From: Candidatus Obscuribacterales bacterium
Lineage (GTDB): Bacteria; Cyanobacteriota; Vampirovibrionia; Obscuribacterales; Obscuribacteraceae
Assembly (NCBI GenBank): GCA_019747875.1
Contig: JAIEQI010000228.1
Span: forward strand, 1-32,630
Direction: 5' to 3'
Length of the DNA: 32,630 bases
Shown piece by piece: positions 23,577 through 29,903 of this stretch (its first letter is position 1; the number at the start of each line of letters is the position of its first letter). A program made the position numbers and the translations under genes. The notes under the pieces are model-generated. The model saw only the letters and a list, made by a program, of their open reading frames with translations. It ran no database searches and was not told the origin of the DNA.

Positions 23577-24434
23577 TCAGCCGCGACTGGGGAAGAAAAT
23601 TGTGTAGAGCATGGCTAACGCCATCGCCCCACCAAAACACGCCCAGGCACTCATTGCCGGAAGCAAGATGACGCCCGCAGCCAAGAGACCGATCAAACAG
23701 ATGTTGAGCACGAACTCCTGTCTGGCGCGAGGGTTTTCTGGCCGGCGAACGAAAGACGGAACCTGCAGCCGTGCCAGGTCTTCACGGGTTCCATTGAACC
23801 AGTTCAGATCGACATCGTTGGCAGGGATACCATCGACGCGCCCCGACTCGGAGTACTGCCAGAACGTCCAGTTCGACCACGGCTGCGGCAAACGAGGCTG
23901 GGGAGCCGTCGTATAGTTTGCCACCCAGAGCTTCCATCGCGAAAGCACCGGAGCATTGCCGAGAACTTCAGCAGCAAAACCGCTGGACATGTAGATAATC
24001 GGAGCGACACCGAGAGCCGCTTCAACAGCTTCACACCAGTCGACGACCATCTTGATGCGGTCTTCCAACTTGATTTCGTACCACTGAGCTTTGAGCTCAG
24101 TGTTCGACTTCCACTCGCCGGCGACCTCGAGATCGAGGACGGGAGGAAGCTCACCAGGCTGCAAGCGACCGACATTCTGCAAGAAGTTCTGGATCTGCAG
24201 GTTGACCGGACCCTTGGGCCTGAAGAAGTGGTAGAAGCCGGTCGGCAAGCCATGACGGCGGCATTCTTCTCGACGCGCAGCAAAGGTAGGATCCGTATAG
24301 GTGCCACCCTCGGTCGCCTTCAGAAAGATGTACTGCCAACCGTCGGCTTTCAGCTTGGCCCAGTCGACCTCTTCCTGATGATGAGAGAGATCCAGCCCCT
24401 TGAGCCAGCCATTGGGATGATTTTCTTGATTCAT
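23577..24434 (-). CDS. GH25-family lysozyme (muramidase) with C-terminal membrane segments
   Basis: 285 residues. A GH25 catalytic domain (about 8-205) with GLDLSHHQ (D15) and VLDLEV (D101, E103), KATEG, GFYHFF and WVANYT...WQYSESGRVDGI...DLNWF, all typical. It would cut the MurNAc-GlcNAc bond of peptidoglycan. A basic linker follows and then two hydrophobic segments (about 232-276, VLNICLIGLLAAGVILLPAM and GGAMALAMLYTIFF). No N-terminal signal peptide is visible, so how the catalytic domain reaches the wall is unclear. ATG at 24434 follows AAAGGAG; longer starts are unlikely. GC-rich codons. A long structured leader lies upstream and tandem hairpins follow the stop. Confidence 0.92.
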   Translation of the reverse strand: MNQENHPNGWLKGLDLSHHQEEVDWAKLKADGWQYIFLKATEGGTYTDPTFAARREECRRHGLPTGFYHFFRPKGPVNLQIQNFLQNVGRLQPGELPPVLDLEVAGEWKSNTELKAQWYEIKLEDRIKMVVDWCEAVEAALGVAPIIYMSSGFAAEVLGNAPVLSRWKLWVANYTTAPQPRLPQPWSNWTFWQYSESGRVDGIPANDVDLNWFNGTREDLARLQVPSFVRRPENPRARQEFVLNICLIGLLAAGVILLPAMSAWACFGGAMALAMLYTIFFPSRG

Positions 24435-24660
24435 AGAAATTGCTCCTTTCATGCTCGTTGTGTCGAGCATTGTTGTTACACATACCTGCTCAAGCAGGTG
24501 AAAGCAGCATCAGTTAGCACATCCACTTACCTTCCAAGTCAGCTCCCCTGCACCAAAGGTGGTGCAAGTCCCGCCATGCGGTTAAAGCAAACTGGGAGAA
24601 AAGCGAGTGAAACGATGGAGCGCAATTAGCAAATCGCGCACACTGCCGCAATCTAAAGCT
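24435..24660 (-). promoter_or_regulatory. Structured leader of the GH25 gene
   Basis: About 225 bases before the start codon. Visible hairpins: ACCTGC/GCAGGT (24484-24500), TGCACC/GGTGCA (24549-24566) and smaller pairs. The sequence could be a regulated 5' UTR. Compared by eye with c-di-AMP (ydaO/yuaA), cobalamin and c-di-GMP riboswitch consensuses, no convincing full match was found. Confidence 0.3.
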
Positions 24661-24711
24661 CTAGAGGCTTTAGATCAATAGCCAGACTGATCTTTCGATC
24701 AGTCTGGCTAT
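24652..24711 (-). terminator. Two hairpins after the YihX-like gene
   Basis: A perfect 15-base stem (24678-24692 with 24697-24711, loop of four) lies ten bases past the stop codon. A second hairpin (TCTAAAG/CTTTAGA, 24652-24658 and 24668-24674) follows. The 15-base stem is strong although the tail is not U-rich. Confidence 0.7.
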
Positions 24712-24721
24712 CTCAGAAACT

Positions 24722-25438
24722 TTAGCTGCGAGAGATTCGGAATCCCATCGAGCTCAGATGCGCCTTCAGATCAGCGGCACCTGTGAAATGAATGGTATGC
24801 AGCCCCACTTCCTGAGCCGCCTTGATGTTCGGCGCCAGATCATCGACGAAGAGACACTCGGCAGCAGTCAAACCGCTGCGCTTGAGCACTTCGTGATAAA
24901 TAGCCGCCTGCGGCTTGGCGAGCCCGACTTCATAGCTGAGGATCAGCTCATTGAAGTGGCGAGCCACGTTGTAGGTGCCCTGCAGGAAGTTGTAGTGCAC
25001 TTCGTTGGTGTTCGAGAGCAGGTAGAGCGGGCGCTGTTCACGCAGCACGCTGAGCAGCTCCGCCATTTCCTCGTTCTCGACGAAGCTGGCGTTCCAGATC
25101 GCGCAGAATTCATCGTGCGAAATCTGAGTGCCGAGCTCCTTGTTGAGCTCCGCCAGGAAGCCGGCCGTGTCGATATGCCCGGTTTCGTAACCGAGCTTAG
25201 CGCAACGAGCCATGACCTGACGCAGATCATCACGGGTCTTGCCGCTGGCTTTCATGAAGCCGGCGCAGACGACTTCCCAATCGAAGTCGACAAAAACGTG
25301 ACCCATGTCGAAAACCAGAAGTTTCAAAGTCGATCCCTGCAGCTGCTTGTCTCCGGACATGATAGCAGGAGACTTGAAGCTTTCGGGGTCGAACGGGTCT
25401 TTTGCCGGAGCAGTTTGCTCGGCTTTGGTATTGCTCAT
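24722..25438 (-). CDS. HAD-IA phosphatase, YihX-like
   Basis: 238 residues. After an N-terminal tail of about 38 residues come HAD motif I LVFDMGHVFVDFD (nucleophile D44; D-x-G form as in YihX), motif II LLSNTN, motif III Lys in VGLAKPQAAIY and motif IV LFVDDLAPN. YihX-type enzymes dephosphorylate small sugar phosphates such as glucose-1-phosphate; the substrate here is not determined. ATG at 25438 follows AAAGGTGG. Hairpins flank it on both sides, so it is a single-gene unit. A second HAD protein is encoded at 28976 and shares the same motif order (SYE-x-GxAKP), which suggests an old paralogue pair. Confidence 0.9.
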   Translation of the reverse strand: MSNTKAEQTAPAKDPFDPESFKSPAIMSGDKQLQGSTLKLLVFDMGHVFVDFDWEVVCAGFMKASGKTRDDLRQVMARCAKLGYETGHIDTAGFLAELNKELGTQISHDEFCAIWNASFVENEEMAELLSVLREQRPLYLLSNTNEVHYNFLQGTYNVARHFNELILSYEVGLAKPQAAIYHEVLKRSGLTAAECLFVDDLAPNIKAAQEVGLHTIHFTGAADLKAHLSSMGFRISRS

Positions 25439-25486
25439 TCAATTCCACCTTTCTTGTAGCTGTTTCGTCACCTCAGATGGTGGCAA

Positions 25487-25531
25487 CCGGAGCGCAATCT
25501 TGCGGTCGCAAGACCAGAAGTCGCGCTCCGG
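25487..25531 (-). terminator. Nested hairpin after the M4-like peptidase gene
   Basis: Outer arms CCGGAGCGC/GCGCTCCGG (25487-25495, 25523-25531) and inner arms TCTTGCG/CGCAAGA (25498-25504, 25507-25513), ten bases beyond the stop codon. Strong structure, not followed by a U-run. Confidence 0.6.
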
Positions 25532-25540
25532 CACCAGCCA

Positions 25541-27334
25541 TTAGAAGCGAGTCAGAACCAGCGAGGAACCGTTCTCGGCAGACTTGAGCACGATACCGTG
25601 ATCGCCGAAAGCCTTGACGATGAGAGCCTTGTTGGCCTCATTGAAAAGCTTCTTGTCGGCGGTCAAGTAGGCGCGCAGCAAATCCTGGAAGGTGACCTGC
25701 GAAGAGGGCACCAGCGCGAGGGCAGCCAGCGTCATCCGACCGAAGTCTTCGAACGCCTTCGTCATGTCCGCACCAGGTTTGGTGGCCATGGCGACCAGGA
25801 GGTCAGCCTTGGCACCGCCCGAGATCAGACCGTCGTCGTGCACCTCGCCCGTCTTGTCACGGGGCGTCTTCTTGGTGTTCTTCTGGATGCGGATGCCATC
25901 CGGCGGCATCGCATACTTGCCGATAACCCGGCGATCGTCCTCGATGTCCTTGGCAGTCAGCGTGTGGCCGAGCTGCTTGCCGTACTTGTGACGGAACCAG
26001 AAGTCCATCAGCAAGTCGCCGAGCACGTCACCGATCGACTCGTGAATGGCACCACCCTCGGAACCAGGCAGGTCCTTGCCAGGAGCCTGCAGGAAGACGA
26101 TGTGGTGACCGTTCTCGTGCCAGGTGACGCCGAGGTCGTAGGCGATCATCTTGGCGAGTCCCATCGGGCCGCTGCCGACGCCGAGGTGGATCTCGTAGTT
26201 CTCCGGATCGAAGTACGCGTTGTCGCGCACAGCCGGATCCTGCACATAGACCGGAATCGGACGCTCAGGAGCGACCAGACCCCAGCTGCGCATCAGAGCC
26301 ATCTGCTCCTGGAACGCGAAGAAGGTGACGACCGCCGCGAACTCGGGATCCTTCGGCGAGTACATGAAGCTGCCGTCAGGCTTGCACTTCACTTCCTTCT
26401 TCTTGCTGCCGAGGTAGATGATGCAGTTCTCGTTCTTGAGCACGGTCGGATCGGGCAGTGCATTGAGCACCGCGTCATGGACCTGCTTGTCGATCGGCTG
26501 CTTCGGATCCGGAATGGCGAGGAACACCTTGCCGGGGGCAGTCTTGCCACCGTCAGCGGCACCGGCGCCGTTGCCGGAATCGACGGTCTTCTTGGCCGGC
26601 TCGAGACGAATCCGCCCGAACTTGCCCTTGTGACCGCGCAGCTTGTTCGCCACTTCCACGATGTTTCCGTTGCTCGCTTTGACGAGCACGGTGACAACGC
26701 GACGAGGAGCTTCAGCCGTGAGAGTGACCTCGTAGACCGGGTAGAGCTTCTCGTTCTTGGCAGTAAAGACGAACTCTGCCTTGTGATTGACGTCACTGGC
26801 GAAGCCAAGTTCGTTGCGGGCAGCAACGACGGCCTCGGCAGCGGTGATCAGCCGGCCGACCGACTGCGGCTTGCGGCCGAAGCGGACGGTCGAGTTGACC
26901 TGATAGATGTGCCCGGCGCCGTCCACGAAAACGTGAACGAAACCACCGCGCACCGGATAGATCTTGCCGTCGACCTTGACGGTCTGGCGGAACTCGACGC
27001 GAGTGCCAAGACCGGACAACTCGACGCTGTCGACCTGCTCGAGCTCGCAGTTGCGCAAGCCGAGAGCCTTGACGATCTCATCGCTGGACAGAAAACGCTC
27101 AGCGAAGGTCTCCGGCTTGTCGCCGGCTTTCAAAGTCTGCTCGAACAAGCCGTCGTTCGAAACGGCCGTCAGAGTGCGCACGCGACCCCACTGGTCGAAC
27201 ATGGCCTCGACGCCGCCCATTCGATCGGCGATGTAGCGAACAGCAGCCAGATAGGGCCGCTTCGGAAGAAGATCCGCGGGCGAATCGTCTTCGTAAAGTT
27301 CCGGCACCAAATGCTGCGATTTGGATTGGATCAT
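25541..27334 (-). CDS. Thermolysin (M4)-like metallopeptidase with FTP/PepSY-type propeptide
   Basis: 597 residues. Residues about 60-235 look like the FTP and PepSY propeptide of thermolysin/fungalysin enzymes (VEFRQTVKVDGKIYPVRGGFVHVFVD, then RLITAAEAVVAARNELG). The catalytic domain has HENGHH at 406-411 (H406, E407, H410 as zinc and catalytic residues) and GGAIHESIGDVLGDL at 427-441, with E432 as the likely third zinc ligand. No signal peptide or membrane anchor: the N-terminus (MIQSKSQHLVPELYEDDSP) is polar. It is either secreted by a non-Sec route, cytoplasmic, or annotated short. ATG at 27334 has only a weak GGA upstream. The His-Asp pair of thermolysin-type transition-state binding was not located with confidence. 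Confidence 0.85.
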   Translation of the reverse strand: MIQSKSQHLVPELYEDDSPADLLPKRPYLAAVRYIADRMGGVEAMFDQWGRVRTLTAVSNDGLFEQTLKAGDKPETFAERFLSSDEIVKALGLRNCELEQVDSVELSGLGTRVEFRQTVKVDGKIYPVRGGFVHVFVDGAGHIYQVNSTVRFGRKPQSVGRLITAAEAVVAARNELGFASDVNHKAEFVFTAKNEKLYPVYEVTLTAEAPRRVVTVLVKASNGNIVEVANKLRGHKGKFGRIRLEPAKKTVDSGNGAGAADGGKTAPGKVFLAIPDPKQPIDKQVHDAVLNALPDPTVLKNENCIIYLGSKKKEVKCKPDGSFMYSPKDPEFAAVVTFFAFQEQMALMRSWGLVAPERPIPVYVQDPAVRDNAYFDPENYEIHLGVGSGPMGLAKMIAYDLGVTWHENGHHIVFLQAPGKDLPGSEGGAIHESIGDVLGDLLMDFWFRHKYGKQLGHTLTAKDIEDDRRVIGKYAMPPDGIRIQKNTKKTPRDKTGEVHDDGLISGGAKADLLVAMATKPGADMTKAFEDFGRMTLAALALVPSSQVTFQDLLRAYLTADKKLFNEANKALIVKAFGDHGIVLKSAENGSSLVLTRF

Positions 27335-27356
27335 GGTGTTTGTCCATTTCTAGCGC

Positions 27357-27482
27357 TCAGTTCTTGTCCTGGCGCTGTTTGTTGCGATATCCACCGGTGC
27401 ACTGCATGCTCCCGAATCGGACATCGGGGTCGAAGACCCTGGTGACTGTTCCCCCGCAACGCTTCAACGCAGCTCCGAACAA
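27357..27482 (-). CDS. Possible small protein or gene remnant upstream of the M4-like gene
   Basis: A frame ending in TGA 22 bases before the peptidase start. Its last 40 residues (LFGAALKRCGGTVTRVFDPD, then RFGSMQCTGGYRN) have GC-rich third positions like neighbouring genes, which suggests real coding or a remnant. The only start codons are TTG (27482) or further upstream in AT-rich sequence of different character, and none has a ribosome site. It might be the 3' part of a broken gene. Confidence 0.22.
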   Translation of the reverse strand: MFGAALKRCGGTVTRVFDPDVRFGSMQCTGGYRNKQRQDKN

Positions 27483-28065
27483 GCGAACTTCTACGTCAAT
27501 CCTGCACGGAAAGACAAATAGAAAAATCGGAATTGAGATTGGCTTGCTTGCTGGAGCTGAGTGAAATTGGCAGGAAAATTGGAACGCAAAGAGGCTATAG
27601 CAACGGCACCTTGCAGATACACATTGACATCCCCCAACTAGCGCCATCTCTCATCTTTCTCACCGAAGGAGCGCTAATGAAAATTGACGGAGCTATCACA
27701 GCACCTGGCCCCATGGGACCACCCGTGGTACTCGCGAGGTTAGGCGCATGCATACTATGACTCTACGTGTCAGGAACTATCGCTAATACCGCTCGCCTCA
27801 ATCAGATTAGAGATCTCTATACTAGCTCCGCCAGGGTCCGATCAGCGTAGAACCACCATGCACAGCGGCTCCTGCACCGTATGTGCCCACACGAGCCGGC
27901 CACACAAAAATCCCAAAAGGCTTATCTAGCAAGAATAATTGAAAGTTTCAAAAAATTGCGCCTTCCGCACATAAAACTTGCCACGCCCCATACCGCACAC
28001 GTAGGGTCGGGACGTTACTTTCTTCTCCCTCAATAACGTCTACCACCCAGCACCCAAAACCGAAA
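27483..28065. other. Divergent gap with a possible 27-codon ORF
   Basis: About 580 bases between the M4-like region (minus) and the leader of the gene at 28173 (plus). The only candidate is ATG 27677 to TGA 27760 on the plus strand: 27 residues (MKIDGAITAPGPMGPP and on), preceded by GAAGGAG at good distance. No other gene, RNA or repeat was recognised. Confidence 0.3.
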
Positions 28066-28131
28066 AACCCCTTCAGCAATCCCATTTTTCCGCGCGCAAT
28101 GCTCGGGATTTGGAGTTCGACTGAAGGGGTT
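28066..28131 (+). promoter_or_regulatory. Terminator-like leader hairpin before the gene at 28173
   Basis: Perfect 11-base outer arms (28066-28076 and 28121-28131) and inner arms AATCCC/GGGATT (28078-28083, 28105-28110), followed by TGTCGTTTTC. It lies 42 bases before the ATG. It may be an attenuator of this gene or the 3' end of a short upstream RNA. Confidence 0.55.
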
Positions 28132-28172
28132 GTCGTTTTCGCTGGTTTCTCATGGAAAGGAGAACAAAAAAA

Positions 28173-28757
28173 ATGACAAACAGAGAAGTTTGCCCTGTCG
28201 GCGAAGTTGCAGGACACGACGGCGACGGTTGCCGCGTACAGCTCTGCAAGGACAACATCGTTGTCTGCTTCGCCTGTCAGCAAGCCTACCCGGCTGACCT
28301 TGCCGACCGCCTCTACCACGGTCTCCGGATCGTGACTCGGCGCTTCGGCATCCCCTCCATGAAGATCGGCTCGGACACAGCGGTCGGGACGGCGGAGTAC
28401 AACGCTGCTTGCTTAAGCGGCTACGACCCCGCTCTTTCGACTGCCGTTCGCGCAGTGTTCACGACGAAGACCGGCAAAACCGTCACCTTCACGTGGGACC
28501 GCGAGAACAACGAGCAGATCGACAAACCGGACGCCAATGTCGGCATGAGCTGGCAGGAGCTTCCGGCGGCCCAGAGCAGCATCATCCCCGACGACATACG
28601 CCAGTGCGTCGTCGAACTCGATGCCCTCGGCTACCGCGTGCGCCACGTTGCTCCCAGCAACGGCTACAACGCGCGGGTCGTCATGACGTGTGGCAAGTCC
28701 ATCGGTCAGATGGGCTACGTCGCCGGTGTCAGCGTCGAGCTGACCTGGACTGCCTGA
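28173..28757 (+). CDS. Hypothetical protein with N-terminal Cys residues (194 aa)
   Basis: 194 residues, family not recognised. Cys residues cluster in the first 40 (positions about 7, 20, 25, 32, 35, including CFAC), which could bind a metal. The rest is a probable alpha/beta domain with a beta-rich C-terminus (GYVAGVSVELTWTA). No signal peptide or membrane segment. ATG at 28173 is chosen over the in-frame ATG at 28152 because the AAAGGAG ribosome site lies between them. GC-rich codons and a structured leader, as for the neighbouring genes. It is followed by a hairpin (GGGCGG/CCGCCC, about 28793-28811). Confidence 0.72.
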   Translation: MTNREVCPVGEVAGHDGDGCRVQLCKDNIVVCFACQQAYPADLADRLYHGLRIVTRRFGIPSMKIGSDTAVGTAEYNAACLSGYDPALSTAVRAVFTTKTGKTVTFTWDRENNEQIDKPDANVGMSWQELPAAQSSIIPDDIRQCVVELDALGYRVRHVAPSNGYNARVVMTCGKSIGQMGYVAGVSVELTWTA

Positions 28758-28792
28758 GAACGAGTAGCGTTGCCAGAAAACTGACTGCCATG

Positions 28793-28923
28793 GGCGGCTA
28801 ACGACCGCCCCGGCGTGAAACCTTAGGCAACGTCAAGCTGTGTGGAACAGCCCTACTCCTTCCGTTCCTAGCAACTCTTAGGAGGACTACGTTAGAAAAC
28901 CGTCACGACTGTGTGTGTGACGG
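28793..28923 (+). promoter_or_regulatory. Hairpins between the 28173 gene and the second HAD gene
   Basis: GGGCGG/CCGCCC (28793-28811) probably ends the upstream transcript. CCGTCAC/GTGACGG (28900-28906, 28917-28923) lies in the leader of the HAD gene. A perfect ribosome-site-like TTAGGAGG (28878-28885) stands without a start codon at the right distance, and a second TTAGGAG (28961-28967) serves the ATG at 28976. Confidence 0.45.
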
Positions 28924-28975
28924 CTCCATAAAGCGGGCGCGTTCTCTGCCCGTAACAAGCTTAGGAGCCCCTATC

Positions 28976-29746
28976 ATGATCAACGACAATCTTGCCCAAG
29001 CGCCGCTGGCGACTGGGCACAGGCCTGTGTGGATTCTACTGGATCTGTACAAGACACTGCTGCGTGCTACCTACCCGGAGCCGATCATGCAGTTTCAGCA
29101 GATTCTGGGGTACAAGTCCGGCACAGGACTCACTAGTCCAGATCCCGAATTCCTCGATGTTTGCCTCACAACGGCGAGCAAGCGGGTTCGGGACGCGTTC
29201 CACCAAAATCGCGAACTCGTCGAGGAAGACCCCGAGGAGTACGCGTACCTTGTCGCTTCCGCGTTCGGGCTTACGGTGCCGAAAGGTGCCGTTGCCGCCC
29301 TGCGCGAACTCACCGAAAACGAGCAGCTCGGCTTGAGCTCGTTCGGTGACTGCAAAGAGCAGATCAAGGTTCTTCGCTCGCAGGGCTTCAAGATCGCCCT
29401 GGCGTCGAACACCTGGCCCTTCCCGATTCCGCAGATCTTCTCGAAAACGGAAGGACACCTGGTGCGCGAAGATTTCGACGAGCTCGTGATGAGCTACGAG
29501 CTCGGCATCGCCAAGCCGCATCCGGAGTTCTACTTCGGTGCGGGGCGGCGTTGTGGCACTCATGTCGGTGACTGCTTGATGGTCGGCGACAACCCTGTGC
29601 TCGACATCAAGGCTTCGCTGGACGTCGGTATGCGCGCTGCGCACATCGACCGTTACGGCGAGTACAAGCACAATGCCGTGCCGGGTGTTCCGTACATCCG
29701 CAAGATCAGCCACCTCTACGCTCCCGCGGCAGCTGCTGAAGTCTGA
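28976..29746 (+). CDS. HAD-superfamily hydrolase (256 aa)
   Basis: 256 residues. Motif I ILLDLYKTLL (D23; DxYxT variant common in HAD-IA proteins), a helical cap (about 40-135), motif II LASNTWP, motif III Lys in LGIAKPHPEFY and motif IV LMVGDNPVLD. A phosphatase or dehalogenase-type hydrolase of small substrates; specificity unknown. ATG at 28976 with TTAGGAG eight bases upstream is chosen; the longer in-frame GTG at 28913 falls inside the leader hairpin. The C-terminus continues about 35 residues past the core (YIRKISHLYAPAAAAEV). Followed by a strong hairpin at 29759-29788, so a single-gene unit. Confidence 0.9.
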   Translation: MINDNLAQAPLATGHRPVWILLDLYKTLLRATYPEPIMQFQQILGYKSGTGLTSPDPEFLDVCLTTASKRVRDAFHQNRELVEEDPEEYAYLVASAFGLTVPKGAVAALRELTENEQLGLSSFGDCKEQIKVLRSQGFKIALASNTWPFPIPQIFSKTEGHLVREDFDELVMSYELGIAKPHPEFYFGAGRRCGTHVGDCLMVGDNPVLDIKASLDVGMRAAHIDRYGEYKHNAVPGVPYIRKISHLYAPAAAAEV

Positions 29747-29758
29747 GTTTGCATACGG

Positions 29759-29788
29759 CGGGTCCCGATCATCCCTGGTCGGGACCCG
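29759..29788 (+). terminator. Hairpin after the second HAD gene
   Basis: Perfect 10-base arms CGGGTCCCGA/TCGGGACCCG with a 10-base loop, 12 bases past the stop codon. The following CTTGTC is weakly U-rich. Confidence 0.65.
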
Positions 29789-29860
29789 CTTGTCACTACA
29801 AGCTCCGTCGTCCTACTGCTAGCTCGGCTAAAGCGTAGCTGAGCCTTTCTCAAACGAACT

Positions 29861-29882
29861 GGCGGGCGTTACGACGCCTGCC
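29861..29882 (+). promoter_or_regulatory. UNCG-type leader hairpin before truD
   Basis: GGCGGGCGT (29861-29869), loop TACG, ACGCCTGCC (29874-29882), with one G-U pair. It ends about eight bases before the AGAGG ribosome site of truD. A second stem GCTCGGCTA/TAGCTGAGC lies just upstream (29822-29844). The UACG loop belongs to the very stable UNCG tetraloop class. Confidence 0.55.
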
Positions 29883-29903
29883 CGAACAAGAGAGGTAGTT
29901 GCC

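Noticed and set aside
24540..24600. Cobalamin-riboswitch-like string GGTGCAAGTCCCGCC on the plus strand
   Set aside because: The remaining conserved boxes are absent and no plus-strand gene follows; it is part of the hairpin-rich lysozyme leader read backwards.
25598..27445. 615-codon open frame on the plus strand
   Set aside because: It is the antisense shadow of the M4-like gene: GC-rich third positions remove stop codons from this opposite frame. It has no ribosome site and its product has no domain-like pattern.
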